Below are positions 29,030-38,619 of a stretch of 41,114 nt of DNA, piece after piece. A model generated the notes under the pieces. The model had not been told where the DNA came from. It searched no databases and saw nothing but the letters and a program-made list of their open reading frames with translations. The translations under genes were made by a program, and so were the position numbers. The DNA is taken from positions 288,144 through 329,257 of the forward strand of contig NZ_CH672404.1 of NCBI RefSeq assembly GCF_000152885.1, in the 5' to 3' direction. Source of the stretch: Idiomarina baltica OS145. Lineage in GTDB: Bacteria > Pseudomonadota > Gammaproteobacteria > Enterobacterales > Alteromonadaceae. Position 1 is the first letter of the stretch. Every line of letters begins with the position of its first letter.

Positions 29030-29058
29030 TGGACGCTGCGTAAAAAAACACGTACAAT
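29030..29058 (+). promoter_or_regulatory. Candidate promoter for carAB
   Basis: TGGACG (29030-29035), a 17-base spacer and TACAAT (29053-29058) suggest a sigma-70 promoter. Transcription would start near 29065 and give a leader of about 120 bases before carA. Confidence 0.55.
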
Positions 29059-29126
29059 ACGGTCAATTTGCCTGATGTTAGTCATCTGCTAATTTCAGTG
29101 AGCAAAGAACGCGCGGTAAGGACCTT

Positions 29127-29167
29127 AAACGGGGAAGTCAACTTTGTATTGATTCACCCGTTTTTTT
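29127..29167 (+). terminator. Terminator-like hairpin in the carA leader (possible attenuator)
   Basis: AAACGGG pairs with CCCGTTT (29127-29133 with 29157-29163); the stem continues as GAA/TTC and TCAA/TTGA with two single-base bulges, giving about 14 pairs and a 7-base loop. Seven T residues (29161-29167) follow. It lies 17 bases before the carA start and downstream of the candidate carAB promoter, so it may attenuate carAB. It could also simply end dapB transcription. Confidence 0.7.
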
Positions 29168-29184
29168 ATGTACGGAGGTTGCCC

Positions 29185-30330
29185 TTGAGTATTTTAGCGA
29201 GTCAATCCGCTAACCGAGCCATACTGGTGTTAGCCGACGGCACCATCTTTCATGGCACAGCGATTGGAGCCGAAGGCTCCGCTGTTGGAGAAGTCGTCTT
29301 TAATACAGCCATGACAGGCTACCAAGAAATTCTAACTGACCCCTCATACACTGAACAACTCGTCACCCTGACATACCCCCACATTGGCAATACTGGCACC
29401 AACAACGAAGATGAAGAATCCCCCGAAGTTTGGGCGAAAGGCTTGATTATTCGTGATAACGCCTTGAAAGCGAGTAGCTTTCGCAAGCAAGAGACGTTGA
29501 CAGAATATCTGCAACGTCAGAATGTGGTTGGAATCGCTGATATTGATACACGTAAGCTGACGCGGATTTTGCGCGAAAAAGGTGCGCAGAATGGGTGTAT
29601 CATGGCGGGACCGATTGACGAAGACAAAGCACTTCAGTTAGCTCGCGAATTTCCTGGGCTGAAAGGAATGGATCTCGCTAAGGTTGTCTCCTGTGAGGAA
29701 ACTCACGCTTGGAGCGAGGGCAGTTGGCAGCTTGGCGAAGGACATACCTCACCTGCGCAAGACAAATTCCATGTCGTTGCATACGACTATGGTTGCAAAC
29801 AGAATATTCTGCGACTGCTCGCGGATCGCGGCTGCCGCATCACGGTGGTGCCAGCTCAAACTTCAGCCGATGAGGTGATGGCGTTAAATCCGGATGGCGT
29901 ATTTTTATCTAACGGACCGGGTGATCCTGAGCCGTGCGATTACGCAATCGACGCTATTAAAGCGTTATTAGAAAAAGACATCCCTATCTTTGGTATCTGT
30001 TTGGGCCATCAGTTGTTAGGCATTGCCAGTGGCGCAAAATCGACCAAAATGAAATTTGGCCATCACGGTGCAAACCATCCAGTACAAGACGTTCGCACTA
30101 AACGTGTGATGATTACCAGTCAAAATCATGGTTTTGCGATAGACGAGACGAGCTTGCCGGATAATATTGAGGTGACTCACGTGTCATTGTTTGATGGCAC
30201 CTTGCAAGGCATGCGCAGAACCGATAAGCCCGCATTTAGCTTTCAGGGCCACCCTGAAGCGAGTCCAGGTCCACATGACGCTGATGCGCTCTTTGATCAC
30301 TTTATCGAATTAATGCAAGCTCGCGCTTAA
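29185..30330 (+). CDS. carA: Carbamoyl-phosphate synthase small subunit
   Basis: Glutaminase subunit that hydrolyses glutamine and passes ammonia to CarB for carbamoyl phosphate, the precursor of arginine and pyrimidines. I place the start at a TTG (29185), because GGAGG lies 6 bases upstream and the resulting 381 residues match E. coli CarA (382), beginning [24 protein letters not shown]. The frame stays open upstream to 29068, but that part crosses the promoter and leader hairpin. The class I amidotransferase triad is visible: C272 in [11 protein letters not shown] and His/Glu in [11 protein letters not shown]. carB follows 29 bases later. Confidence 0.95.
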   Translation: MSILASQSANRAILVLADGTIFHGTAIGAEGSAVGEVVFNTAMTGYQEILTDPSYTEQLVTLTYPHIGNTGTNNEDEESPEVWAKGLIIRDNALKASSFRKQETLTEYLQRQNVVGIADIDTRKLTRILREKGAQNGCIMAGPIDEDKALQLAREFPGLKGMDLAKVVSCEETHAWSEGSWQLGEGHTSPAQDKFHVVAYDYGCKQNILRLLADRGCRITVVPAQTSADEVMALNPDGVFLSNGPGDPEPCDYAIDAIKALLEKDIPIFGICLGHQLLGIASGAKSTKMKFGHHGANHPVQDVRTKRVMITSQNHGFAIDETSLPDNIEVTHVSLFDGTLQGMRRTDKPAFSFQGHPEASPGPHDADALFDHFIELMQARA

Positions 30331-30359
30331 ACGGGTGCAGCAAAGGATAGAACGACACT

Positions 30360-33300
30360 ATGCCAAAACGTACTGACATAAAAAGCATTCTGATTCTTGG
30401 TGCAGGTCCGATTGTCATTGGTCAAGCCTGTGAGTTTGACTACTCGGGTGCACAAGCATGTAAGGCGCTTCGCGAAGAGGGTTATCGAGTGATTTTGGTG
30501 AACTCGAACCCAGCGACTATCATGACTGACCCTGAAATGGCTGACGCCACCTATATTGAGCCTATTCACTGGGAAGTGGTCGAAAAAATTATCGAGCGCG
30601 AACGCCCCGATGCGATTTTGCCAACCATGGGCGGTCAAACTGCACTTAACTGTGCGCTTGATCTTGATCGTCATGGTGTATTAGACCGCTTTAAAGTCGA
30701 AATGATTGGCGCCAATGCCGATGCTATCGACAAGGCGGAAAACCGCGACCGCTTCGATAAAGCGATGAAAAAAATCGGTTTAGAGACGCCGAATGCTGAA
30801 ATGGCACATAGCATGGAAGAAGCCTTTGACGTACTTGACCGTCTTGGCTTCCCATGCATTATCCGTCCCTCGTTTACCATGGGCGGCAGCGGCGGTGGTA
30901 TCGCCTACAACCGTGAAGAGTTCGAGGAGATCTGTCGACGGGGTCTCGATTTGTCACCGACCAACGAGTTACTGATTGATGAATCGCTGTTAGGTTGGAA
31001 AGAATACGAAATGGAAGTGGTCCGTGATAAAAGCGACAACTGCATTATCGTATGTACCATTGAAAACTTTGATCCAATGGGTATCCATACCGGTGATTCG
31101 ATCACCGTTGCACCGGCTCAAACATTGACTGACAAAGAGTTTCAGTTGATGCGTGATGCAGCAATGGCGGTATTGCGTGAGATCGGTGTTGAGACAGGTG
31201 GCTCAAACGTACAATTTGGCTTGAATCCTGATACCGGCCGCATGGTGATCATTGAAATGAATCCACGCGTGTCGCGTTCGTCAGCGCTCGCCTCGAAAGC
31301 AACAGGCTTCCCAATTGCGAAAGTTGCCGCCAAGCTTGCGGTGGGCTATACGCTGGATGAACTCGAGAACGAAATTACGGGCGGTGTGACGCCTGCATCG
31401 TTTGAACCGGCGTTAGATTACGTTGTGACTAAGATCCCTCGTTTTAACTTTGAGAAGTTCGCTAACTGTAACGATCGCTTAACCACTCAGATGAAATCGG
31501 TGGGTGAGGTGATGGCGATTGGTCGTAACTTCCAAGAATCGATGCAAAAAGCATTGCGCGGCCTCGAACTGGGCGCCAATGGCTTTGATAGTATGGTCGA
31601 TTTAAGCAGCGATGAAGCGCGCGGCAAAGTGATTCGTGAGCTGAAAGAGCCGGGTGCGGAGCGAATTTGGTACATTGGTGATGCATTCCGCTTAGGCATG
31701 ACCGTGCGCGAAGTGTTTGAATTAACGCGTATTGATGAATGGTATCTGATTCAGATTGAAGAGCTTATCAAGCTTGAAGAAGAACTGGATGCATTGGGAC
31801 TCGCAGGCATGAATGAACATGTTATGCGGGCACTTAAACGTCGAGGCTTCTCTGATGAACGTATTGCTGATGTACTGCATGTCAGCGAGTCAGAAGTGCG
31901 TAAGCGTCGCCATAAGTTAGGGATTCATCCGGTTTATAAACGGGTTGACACCTGCGCTGCTGAGTTTGCCTCTAGCACTGCCTATATGTATTCAAGCTAT
32001 GATGAAGAATGCGAAGCCGATGTGTCTGATCGCGACAAAATCATGGTGATTGGCGGCGGTCCGAATCGCATTGGTCAAGGTATCGAATTTGATTACTGCT
32101 GTGTTCATGCGGCCTTAGCATTACGTGAAGATGGTTACGAAACCATCATGGTTAACTGTAACCCAGAAACCGTATCAACTGATTATGACACTTCTGACCG
32201 GTTATACTTTGAGCCGATCACCTTAGAAGACGTGTTGGAGATCGTGCGTATCGAACAGCCTAAAGGTGTCATCGTGCAATATGGCGGTCAGACGCCGCTT
32301 AAACTCGCACGTGCGCTTGAGGCCAACGGCGTGCCTATTATTGGTACTTCACCGGATGCGATTGACCGCTCGGAAGACCGTGAGCGATTCCAGGCGGCGG
32401 TAAACCGTTTGAAGCTGAAGCAACCAGAAAACTCGACGGTTACCGGTATTTCAGAAGCGTTGACTGAAGCCAAACGTATTGGTTATCCGCTTGTTGTGCG
32501 CCCGTCGTACGTATTGGGTGGTCGAGCGATGGAAATTGTTTACGACGAGCAAGACTTGACGCGTTATTTAACGGATGCCGTAAAGGTATCGAATGATGCG
32601 CCTGTGTTACTCGATAGGTTCCTCGATAACGCCATCGAAGTGGACGTGGATGCAATTTGTGACGGTGAAGACGTGTTGATTGGTGGTATCATGCAACACA
32701 TCGAGGAAGCCGGCGTGCATTCAGGCGATTCGGCGTGCTCGTTACCTCCGTACTCGTTAAGCGATATTATTCAAGCACAGTTACGCGAACAAATTCGTAA
32801 GCTTGCGTTTGAATTAAACGTTAAGGGCTTAATGAACGCCCAGTTTGCGGTAAAAGACGATGAAATTTACCTCATTGAAGTGAACCCTCGCGCAGCACGA
32901 ACCGTACCTTTTGTTTCGAAGGCGACGGGTGTTCCGCTTGCCAAAGTCGCGGCTCGTGTAATGGTGGGTCAGTCGTTAAAAGAACAAGGTTACACAAGCG
33001 AAGTCATTCCACCTTATTATTCAGTAAAGGAAGTGGTCATTCCTTTTGCTAAGTTCCAAGGTGTTGACCCGATTCGTGGACCAGAAATGCGCTCTACCGG
33101 TGAGGTAATGGGGGTGGGTGAAAGCTTTGAAGAAGCTTATGCCAAAGCCAACCTCGGCGCCGGTGCTGCGCTCGCGAAAAAAGGAAAGGCACTTATTTCT
33201 GTTCGTGACAGCGACAAGCGTCGACTGATGGATCTTGCGCGTGGCTTGCTGGCGCTTGGGTTTAAATTGGAAGCGACCCGCGGTACTGCTAAAATGTTAG

Positions 33301-33584
33301 CAGAAGAGGGTATCGACTGCACGGTAGTTAACAAACTACAGGAAGGTCGTCCGAATATTGTGGATGCGATCAAAAACGGTGAGTATAGTTATATCATTAA
33401 CACCGTAGAAGGTCGTCAAGCCATCGAAGATTCGGTTTATATCCGTCGCGAGGCATTGTTAAACAAAGTAATTTATACCACTACACTTAACGCGGCGTTT
33501 GCGACAGTGAAAGCCAATACGGCGGACGATCGCGCGCGCGTGAGCTCGGTGCAGGAATTACACAAAAGGGTTGCATTAGTATGA
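30360..33584 (+). CDS. carB: Carbamoyl-phosphate synthase large subunit
   Basis: Makes carbamoyl phosphate from bicarbonate, ammonia and two ATP. The 1074-residue length is one more than E. coli CarB. Two homologous ATP-grasp halves are visible: the first with [19 protein letters not shown] and [16 protein letters not shown], the second with [21 protein letters not shown] and [16 protein letters not shown]. Between them lies the oligomerisation domain ([23 protein letters not shown]), and the end is the allosteric MGS-like domain (from about 935). The stop overlaps the greA start (ATGA). Confidence 0.98.
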   Translation: MPKRTDIKSILILGAGPIVIGQACEFDYSGAQACKALREEGYRVILVNSNPATIMTDPEMADATYIEPIHWEVVEKIIERERPDAILPTMGGQTALNCALDLDRHGVLDRFKVEMIGANADAIDKAENRDRFDKAMKKIGLETPNAEMAHSMEEAFDVLDRLGFPCIIRPSFTMGGSGGGIAYNREEFEEICRRGLDLSPTNELLIDESLLGWKEYEMEVVRDKSDNCIIVCTIENFDPMGIHTGDSITVAPAQTLTDKEFQLMRDAAMAVLREIGVETGGSNVQFGLNPDTGRMVIIEMNPRVSRSSALASKATGFPIAKVAAKLAVGYTLDELENEITGGVTPASFEPALDYVVTKIPRFNFEKFANCNDRLTTQMKSVGEVMAIGRNFQESMQKALRGLELGANGFDSMVDLSSDEARGKVIRELKEPGAERIWYIGDAFRLGMTVREVFELTRIDEWYLIQIEELIKLEEELDALGLAGMNEHVMRALKRRGFSDERIADVLHVSESEVRKRRHKLGIHPVYKRVDTCAAEFASSTAYMYSSYDEECEADVSDRDKIMVIGGGPNRIGQGIEFDYCCVHAALALREDGYETIMVNCNPETVSTDYDTSDRLYFEPITLEDVLEIVRIEQPKGVIVQYGGQTPLKLARALEANGVPIIGTSPDAIDRSEDRERFQAAVNRLKLKQPENSTVTGISEALTEAKRIGYPLVVRPSYVLGGRAMEIVYDEQDLTRYLTDAVKVSNDAPVLLDRFLDNAIEVDVDAICDGEDVLIGGIMQHIEEAGVHSGDSACSLPPYSLSDIIQAQLREQIRKLAFELNVKGLMNAQFAVKDDEIYLIEVNPRAARTVPFVSKATGVPLAKVAARVMVGQSLKEQGYTSEVIPPYYSVKEVVIPFAKFQGVDPIRGPEMRSTGEVMGVGESFEEAYAKANLGAGAALAKKGKALISVRDSDKRRLMDLARGLLALGFKLEATRGTAKMLAEEGIDCTVVNKLQEGRPNIVDAIKNGEYSYIINTVEGRQAIEDSVYIRREALLNKVIYTTTLNAAFATVKANTADDRARVSSVQELHKRVALV

Positions 33585-34057
33585 ACCAGATTCCAATGAC
33601 GGAACGTGGCGCAGAGCAACTGCGTCAAGAATTGAAACGATTAAAAACCGAAGATCGTCCTCGTATTGTTGAGGCGATCGCTGATGCGCGTGAGCATGGA
33701 GATCTCAAGGAAAATGCTGAGTATCATGCAGCGCGCGAACAACAGGGCTTTTGTGAAGGCCGTATTCAAGAAATCGAGTCGAAATTATCGAACGCACAAA
33801 TTATCGATGTAACGAAAGTGCCTAATAACGGTAAAGTCATTTTTGGCTCCACTGTGACAGTGTATAACACTAAAACAGATGAGGAAGTGACCTACCAAAT
33901 CGTCGGTGACGATGAGGCGGATATTAAGTCTAATCTGATTTCTGTCAACTCGCCGATAGCGCGTGCGCTGATTGGTAAAGAAATTGATGACATTGCGACG
34001 GTAACCACACCGAATGGTGAGGTTGAGTACGAGGTCGTGGAAGTTAAATATATTTAA
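33581..34057 (+). CDS. greA: Transcription elongation factor GreA
   Basis: Binds the RNA polymerase secondary channel and stimulates cleavage of backtracked RNA. The 158-residue product equals E. coli GreA in length. It has the N-terminal coiled coil ([38 protein letters not shown] in the family, here with the tip acidic motif [11 protein letters not shown]) and the C-terminal FKBP-like domain ([16 protein letters not shown]). It is translationally coupled to carB through a 4-base overlap and ends at a strong terminator. carAB-greA is a common order in Pseudomonadales and Alteromonadales. Confidence 0.97.
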   Translation: MNQIPMTERGAEQLRQELKRLKTEDRPRIVEAIADAREHGDLKENAEYHAAREQQGFCEGRIQEIESKLSNAQIIDVTKVPNNGKVIFGSTVTVYNTKTDEEVTYQIVGDDEADIKSNLISVNSPIARALIGKEIDDIATVTTPNGEVEYEVVEVKYI

Positions 34058-34078
34058 TCGCTTACATCGACCTCTAGC

Positions 34079-34110
34079 AAAAACCCAGTTTTTTAAAACT
34101 GGGTTTTTTT
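34079..34110 (+). terminator. Intrinsic terminator after greA
   Basis: AAAACCCAGTTTT / AAAACTGGGTTTT, a perfect stem with a TT loop and a 7-base T-run, 21 bases after greA. The A-run on the left also allows some function on the minus strand. Confidence 0.93.
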
Positions 34111-34117
34111 ATGCTTA

Positions 34118-34135
34118 AAACTTGCAAAACAGTTT
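34118..34135. promoter_or_regulatory. Inverted repeat upstream of the CI-like gene, possible operator
   Basis: AAACT-N8-AGTTT, an 18-bp imperfectly short dyad, overlaps a TTGCAA hexamer (34122-34127) that could be a -35 element with TAGAAA (34143-34148) as -10, although that spacer is only 15 bases. It is a guess at an autoregulatory site of the downstream helix-turn-helix protein. Confidence 0.25.
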
Positions 34136-34186
34136 GTTTTTTTAGAAAGTATTACTGTTGTGTTAATAGCATGTAAAGGAGGTTTC

Positions 34187-34708
34187 ATGGAAAGAAACGC
34201 AGTATTTGCCCCAAATTACGCGTGGGGTGAGCCTACCATCAGGGAGTTAATGGAACGTCTTAAACCGGTTGCCAAAGTGCAAACGATAAAAGGCGTCGTC
34301 GAGTGGCTCGGAGTCAGCTATCATGACTATAAAAATTGGCGTTACCGACAAGTCATTCCTTATAAATTACTCATTACCAAATTAATGAGTGAAGGGCTAT
34401 CGGTCGATTGGCTTTTCGCGCCTGGTGTTAAGCTTATGTATCCTAAATCAACACCTGAACTTGCAGAGAGCTTAAGTTCCTTAACTTGTGAACAAGACTA
34501 TCGCTTTTACTGGAAAGCGATGCAGATGGTTGAGCCGACTCTTAAGAAACATCAGTTGGACAACTCTGAAGCACATCGCAATGAACTGCTGAATGTTTAC
34601 TTTTTAGCACAAGAGGGATGGATTAAGACTGAAGTAGCGATGGGCTGTGTGGCGCGGGCTATGAGACGTGTCTCAAACCCTATGACGCCACAATACAGCT
34701 GCGGTTAA
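34187..34708 (+). CDS. Uncharacterised protein with CI-repressor-like helix-turn-helix domain
   Basis: The 173-residue product is not a recognised family member as a whole. Residues about 24-75 fit the phage CI repressor helix-turn-helix pattern: a first helix (TIKGVVEWLGVSYHDYKNWRYR) and then VIPYKLLITKLMSEGLSVDWLFAPG, which closely follows the family's IPY-LL-EGLSLDWLLTG ending. The remaining about 95 residues (SLTCEQDYRFYWKAMQMVEP ... NVYFLAQEGWIKTEVAMGCVARAMRR) look helical and are not a LexA-type peptidase, so it is not a full CI repressor. The ATG at 34187 has AAAGGAGG just upstream; an open GTG-initiated extension to 34160 contains that site. It follows the greA terminator, so it has its own promoter. 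Its stop overlaps the convergent yhbY by 4 bases. Transcription regulator is the likely role; targets are unknown. Confidence 0.8.
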   Translation: MERNAVFAPNYAWGEPTIRELMERLKPVAKVQTIKGVVEWLGVSYHDYKNWRYRQVIPYKLLITKLMSEGLSVDWLFAPGVKLMYPKSTPELAESLSSLTCEQDYRFYWKAMQMVEPTLKKHQLDNSEAHRNELLNVYFLAQEGWIKTEVAMGCVARAMRRVSNPMTPQYSCG

Positions 34709-35001
34709 GCTCTTGGTAATCGCATACGAGGTTCTTTAGCTGGACGGAACAAGATTTGTGTTTTACCGATGACCTGAACTTGTTCCGCACCTGTTTCACG
34801 CACAATGGCAGCCATCATTTGTTGGCGTAGCTCACGGTCTTCTTCTGGCACTTTTACCTTGATGAGCTCATGATCTTCCAACGCTTGCTCAATTTCGGCA
34901 ATCACGCCTTCAGTAAGCCCATTTGCACCGAGTAAAACCACCGGTTTGAGCGGGTGCGCTTCGCCTTTTAAAAACTGTTTTTGCTTATTAGTTAACGACA
35001 T
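34705..35001 (-). CDS. yhbY: Ribosome assembly RNA-binding protein YhbY (CRM domain)
   Basis: Small RNA-binding protein associated with pre-50S ribosomal subunits. The 98-residue product is almost all CRM domain: LTNKQKQFLKGEAHPLKPVV, the conserved GANGLTEGV loop, ELIKVKV and VQVIGKTQILFR. E. coli YhbY has 97 residues. It is divergent from rlmE, the order seen in E. coli, and overlaps the convergent CI-like gene by 4 bases at its end. Confidence 0.96.
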   Translation of the reverse strand: MSLTNKQKQFLKGEAHPLKPVVLLGANGLTEGVIAEIEQALEDHELIKVKVPEEDRELRQQMMAAIVRETGAEQVQVIGKTQILFRPAKEPRMRLPRA

Positions 35002-35025
35002 ACGATAATAATCCTGTAATTTGAG

Positions 35026-35054
35026 CTTGAATTACGGTTATTGTAACGCCATCT
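35026..35054 (+). promoter_or_regulatory. Sigma-32 type promoter for rlmE-ftsH
   Basis: CTTGAAT (35026-35032), a 14-base spacer and CGCCATCT (35047-35054) match the RpoH consensus with one mismatch in each element. The -35 sequence and spacing equal those of the grpE promoter in this window. rlmE-ftsH is heat-shock controlled in E. coli, which fits. Confidence 0.78.
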
Positions 35055-35076
35055 AATGGGTACACGCTAGTTTAAT

Positions 35077-35087
35077 CAGACAGTCTG
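35077..35087. repeat. Short palindrome before rlmE
   Basis: CAGAC-A-GTCTG, a perfect 11-bp palindrome between the likely transcription start and the rlmE ATG. It may be an operator or a small RNA structure covering the weak ribosome binding site; no known motif. Confidence 0.3.
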
Positions 35088-35097
35088 GATAGTATTA

Positions 35098-35724
35098 ATG
35101 GGTAAAAAGCGCAGCGTCAGCAGCCAACGTTGGTTAAAAGAACATTTTGATGATCCGTTTGTGCAAAAAGCGCAAAAACGCGGATTGCGGTCACGTGCCG
35201 TATTTAAGATAGAAGAAATTCAACAGCGTGATAAATTAATAAAAAAAGGGCAAACTGTTGTTGATTTGGGCGCAGCGCCTGGAGGCTGGTCGCAATATGT
35301 TGCAGACTACTTCAATGGCGATGGTCAGGTAATCGCGTGCGATATTTTATCGATGGACCCAATCGCTGGCGTCGATTTTCTGCAGGGTGACTTTCGCGAA
35401 CAGGCAGTTTTAGACGCGTTGTTGAGCCGAATTGGCGGTAAAAACGTAGATGTAGTGTTGTCCGATATGGCCCCTAATATGAGTGGTAATGACAACGTCG
35501 ACCAGCCCCGTGCAATGTATCTTGTTGAGCTGGCGTTGGACATGTGTCACCAAGTACTGAAACCTGGCGGCAGCTTTGCTGTCAAAGTGTTTCATGGACA
35601 AGGGTTCGAAGAGTTTTTAAAAGATGTTAGAGCGGCATTTAAGACGGTAAAGACGCGAAAGCCAAGTTCGTCTCGATCACGTTCGCGAGAGGTATACTTG
35701 GTAGCGACAGACTACAAGTTGTAG
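35098..35724 (+). CDS. rlmE: 23S rRNA (uridine-2552-2'-O)-methyltransferase RlmE (FtsJ/RrmJ)
   Basis: Uses S-adenosylmethionine to methylate U2552 of 23S rRNA late in 50S assembly. The 208-residue protein is one shorter than E. coli RlmE and matches it from the start ([33 protein letters not shown]). The SAM loop is [14 protein letters not shown]. The catalytic K-D-K-E set is visible as K37, D in [12 protein letters not shown] in SFAVKVFHG and E in SREVYLVA. No strong Shine-Dalgarno precedes the ATG. ftsH follows after 50 bases. Confidence 0.97.
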   Translation: MGKKRSVSSQRWLKEHFDDPFVQKAQKRGLRSRAVFKIEEIQQRDKLIKKGQTVVDLGAAPGGWSQYVADYFNGDGQVIACDILSMDPIAGVDFLQGDFREQAVLDALLSRIGGKNVDVVLSDMAPNMSGNDNVDQPRAMYLVELALDMCHQVLKPGGSFAVKVFHGQGFEEFLKDVRAAFKTVKTRKPSSSRSRSREVYLVATDYKL

Positions 35725-35774
35725 TACCCTGACATCAACGATTGATTATTTAAATACACTAGAGGTAATAGGCT

Positions 35775-37709
35775 TTGAGCGATATGGCAAAAAATCTCAT
35801 CTTGTGGCTCGTCATAGCCGTTGTGTTGATGAGCGTTTTTCAGAGCTTTAGCCCTGGCGAAAACGCTGGGTCTCGCATGGCGTATAGCGAGTTTCTAAAG
35901 CAAGTGGACAACGGCAATGTGCGACGCGCCGATTTTGGTGAAGATGGTCGCACCATCACGGTGATGACACGAAATGGCCAGTCGTATAAGACAGTCATTC
36001 CGACGCAATCCGATCCGAAGATCGTTGATCAATTGGCGAATAAAAATGTTGAGTTCTCGGGAACGCCACCGGAAGAACCTAGCATTCTCACGTCAATTTT
36101 CATTTCTTGGTTCCCGATGTTGCTCTTAATCGGTGTGTGGATATTCTTCATGCGACAAATGCAGGGCGGCGGTGGTCGCGGTGCAATGTCGTTTGGCAAG
36201 AGTAAAGCACGCTTAATGAGCGAAGATCAGACTAAAACCACGTTTCGCGATGTGGCGGGTTGTGATGAAGCTAAAGAGGAAGTCACCGAACTGGTCGACT
36301 ATCTTAAGGATCCTTCTAAATTCCAACGCTTGGGCGGTAAAATACCAAAAGGCGTGTTAATGGTCGGTCCGCCGGGTACAGGTAAAACGTTGCTTGCTAA
36401 AGCTATTTCAGGCGAAGCAAAAGTGCCTTTCTTTAGCATTTCTGGCTCTGACTTTGTTGAAATGTTTGTCGGTGTCGGTGCTTCTCGTGTACGCGATATG
36501 TTTGAGCAAGCGAAAAAGTCTGCACCTTGTATTATCTTTATCGACGAGATAGACGCCGTGGGTCGCCAACGTGGCGCCGGTCTTGGCGGCGGTCATGATG
36601 AGCGCGAGCAAACGCTAAACCAAATGTTGGTGGAAATGGATGGATTTGAGGGTAACGAAGGTATTATCGTTATCGCTGCAACCAACCGCCCAGACGTACT
36701 TGATCCTGCGTTATTGCGTCCAGGTCGTTTTGACCGCCAAGTTGTGGTGGGCTTGCCGGACGTACGCGGACGTGAGCAGATTATAAAAGTACACATGCGT
36801 AAAGTTCCGTTGGGCGACGACGTGCGTGCCGATTTGATTGCGCGCGGTACACCTGGGTTCTCGGGCGCTGACCTCGCTAACTTAGTTAACGAAGCTGCGT
36901 TATTCGCAGCCCGAGGCAACAAACGTGTCGTCTCAATGGAAGAGTTCGATAAAGCGAAAGATAAGATCATGATGGGTGCCGAACGTCGTTCAATGGTAAT
37001 GACCGACGATGAAAAGGCGATGACGGCTTATCATGAAGCGGGTCACGCGATCGTGGGTCGTTTAGTGCCTGAGCATGATCCGGTCTATAAGGTATCGATC
37101 ATTCCAAGGGGCCGTGCATTAGGGGTTACCATGTACTTGCCAGAGCAAGATCGTGTGAGTCATTCTAAGCAACATTTAGAAAGCATGATCTCAAGCTTGT
37201 TTGGTGGTCGGTTAGCCGAGCAGATTATCTATGGCGTTGATAAGGTCACGACTGGCGCGTCAAATGATATTGAACGGGCAACAGAAATTGCTCGTAAGAT
37301 GGTGACGCAGTGGGGCTTGTCAGAAAAAATGGGTCCTTTGCTCTACGCTGAAGACGAAAATGAAGTCTTTTTAGGGCGTCAAGTCACTCAGCATAAACAC
37401 ATGTCTGACGACACCGCGCGCGCGATTGATCAAGAAGTTAAGTCAGTGATTGATCAGAACTATCAACGTGCTAAAACGATATTGGAAGAGAATATTGATA
37501 TTCTGCACGCTATGAAAGACGCGCTCGTAAAATACGAAACTATCGATGCGGGTCAGATTGACGACTTAATGAATCGTCGTGACGTTCGTCCCCCGAAAGG
37601 CTGGGATGATCGCGATGATAATGATAATGGTACCAATGGTGGTACTGCCGAAAAGGCAGGCGAAGAAGAGCGGCCAGATCGTCCTATTAACGTGGACAAA
37701 CCCGGGTGA
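35775..37709 (+). CDS. ftsH: ATP-dependent zinc metalloprotease FtsH
   Basis: Hexameric inner-membrane AAA+ protease that degrades membrane proteins and sigma-32. The 644-residue product has two membrane helices (about 8-26 and 104-126), Walker A GPPGTGKT at 198-205, Walker B with D257/E258 in [24 protein letters not shown] (family second-region-of-homology follows) and zinc motif HEAGH at 420-424. The start may be the TTG at 35775, which has AGAGG 9 bases upstream and gives [10 protein letters not shown], or the ATG at 35784 (MAKNLIL). I favour the TTG because SDMAKN is conserved in other gammaproteobacteria and the ATG lacks a well-placed Shine-Dalgarno. The C-terminal 40 residues are hydrophilic and disordered. 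Confidence 0.98.
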   Translation: MSDMAKNLILWLVIAVVLMSVFQSFSPGENAGSRMAYSEFLKQVDNGNVRRADFGEDGRTITVMTRNGQSYKTVIPTQSDPKIVDQLANKNVEFSGTPPEEPSILTSIFISWFPMLLLIGVWIFFMRQMQGGGGRGAMSFGKSKARLMSEDQTKTTFRDVAGCDEAKEEVTELVDYLKDPSKFQRLGGKIPKGVLMVGPPGTGKTLLAKAISGEAKVPFFSISGSDFVEMFVGVGASRVRDMFEQAKKSAPCIIFIDEIDAVGRQRGAGLGGGHDEREQTLNQMLVEMDGFEGNEGIIVIAATNRPDVLDPALLRPGRFDRQVVVGLPDVRGREQIIKVHMRKVPLGDDVRADLIARGTPGFSGADLANLVNEAALFAARGNKRVVSMEEFDKAKDKIMMGAERRSMVMTDDEKAMTAYHEAGHAIVGRLVPEHDPVYKVSIIPRGRALGVTMYLPEQDRVSHSKQHLESMISSLFGGRLAEQIIYGVDKVTTGASNDIERATEIARKMVTQWGLSEKMGPLLYAEDENEVFLGRQVTQHKHMSDDTARAIDQEVKSVIDQNYQRAKTILEENIDILHAMKDALVKYETIDAGQIDDLMNRRDVRPPKGWDDRDDNDNGTNGGTAEKAGEEERPDRPINVDKPG

Positions 37710-37735
37710 CGCGACGTCGTAACCAACCATTACTG

Positions 37736-37764
37736 AAAAGCCACCGATTGGGTGGCTTTTTTTT
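37736..37764 (+). terminator. Intrinsic terminator after ftsH
   Basis: AAAAGCCACC / GGTGGCTTTT with a 5-base loop, followed by further T residues, 26 bases after ftsH. folP therefore needs its own promoter or readthrough. Confidence 0.92.
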
Positions 37765-37803
37765 GTCAAACGTTTGTGTAGTCATGATGTGAGGAACTAG
37801 ACC

Positions 37804-38619
37804 ATGAGTAAGCTTGCGCGACCGTTGAGTGTCATGGGGATTTTAAATATTACCCCGGATTCATTCAGCGATGGGGGAAACTATAATAATGTTGATGATG
37901 CGCTACGGCGTGCAGAAACCATGATACAAGCCGGTGCTACATGGTTAGATATCGGCGGTGAGTCGACTCGTCCCGGCGCGCAAGCTGTCGCTGAAGCAGA
38001 AGAACTTGATAGAGTGATTCCGGTGCTTGAGGCGATTAAGCAAAGATTGGACGTGAAGGTATCTGTAGACACCGTTAAACCCGCAGTGATGAGTGCGGCC
38101 ATCGAAACTGGCGTTGACATGATTAATGACGTGAATGCCTTACGCGAACCTGGAGCGATTGAAGTTGTGGCTGCCAGTGATGTTGAGGTCTGCTTAATGC
38201 ATATGCAAGGTGAGCCGCGTACCATGCAACATGATCCACGTTATGAAGACGTGATATGTGAAGTAAAAACCTTTCTCGAGGACCGCATACATCAATGCGC
38301 CAAGGGAGGTATTGATGGACACCGAATTTGGTTAGACCCAGGGTTTGGGTTTGGTAAGTCACAACGTCACAATTATCAAATGCTACAGCGCTTGCAAGCC
38401 TTTCATGAGTTGCGTTGTCCATTACTTATTGGAATGTCACGTAAGTCGATGATCGGACACGTAACGGGGAAAAATGTTAACGAGCGCTTGTCAGGAAGTA
38501 TCGCAGCCGCCACAATAGCAGCTTATAAAGGCGCACGTATGATCCGTGTGCATGATGTAGCAGAAACCGTTGATGCGATGCGGATTGTGTCAGCGACCCT
38601 GGAAGGAGATTTTTTGTGA
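37804..38619 (+). CDS. folP: Dihydropteroate synthase
   Basis: Condenses p-aminobenzoate with dihydropterin pyrophosphate in folate synthesis; the target of sulfonamides. The 271-residue TIM-barrel protein has the first signature [15 protein letters not shown] at about residues 11-25, [13 protein letters not shown], the SVDT loop, and [12 protein letters not shown]. The ATG is preceded by GAGGA. The end overlaps the glmM GTG start (GTGA), the same coupling as in E. coli relatives. Confidence 0.97.
   Translation: MSKLARPLSVMGILNITPDSFSDGGNYNNVDDALRRAETMIQAGATWLDIGGESTRPGAQAVAEAEELDRVIPVLEAIKQRLDVKVSVDTVKPAVMSAAIETGVDMINDVNALREPGAIEVVAASDVEVCLMHMQGEPRTMQHDPRYEDVICEVKTFLEDRIHQCAKGGIDGHRIWLDPGFGFGKSQRHNYQMLQRLQAFHELRCPLLIGMSRKSMIGHVTGKNVNERLSGSIAAATIAAYKGARMIRVHDVAETVDAMRIVSATLEGDFL

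Noticed and set aside
29068-29184. 39-residue N-terminal extension of CarA
   Set aside because: It lies over the leader and terminator hairpin, and the TTG at 29185 with GGAGG upstream gives the normal CarA length.
34187-34708. CI-like gene as evidence for a prophage
   Set aside because: No other phage gene, integrase, repeat or attachment site is nearby and flanking genes are intact housekeeping genes.
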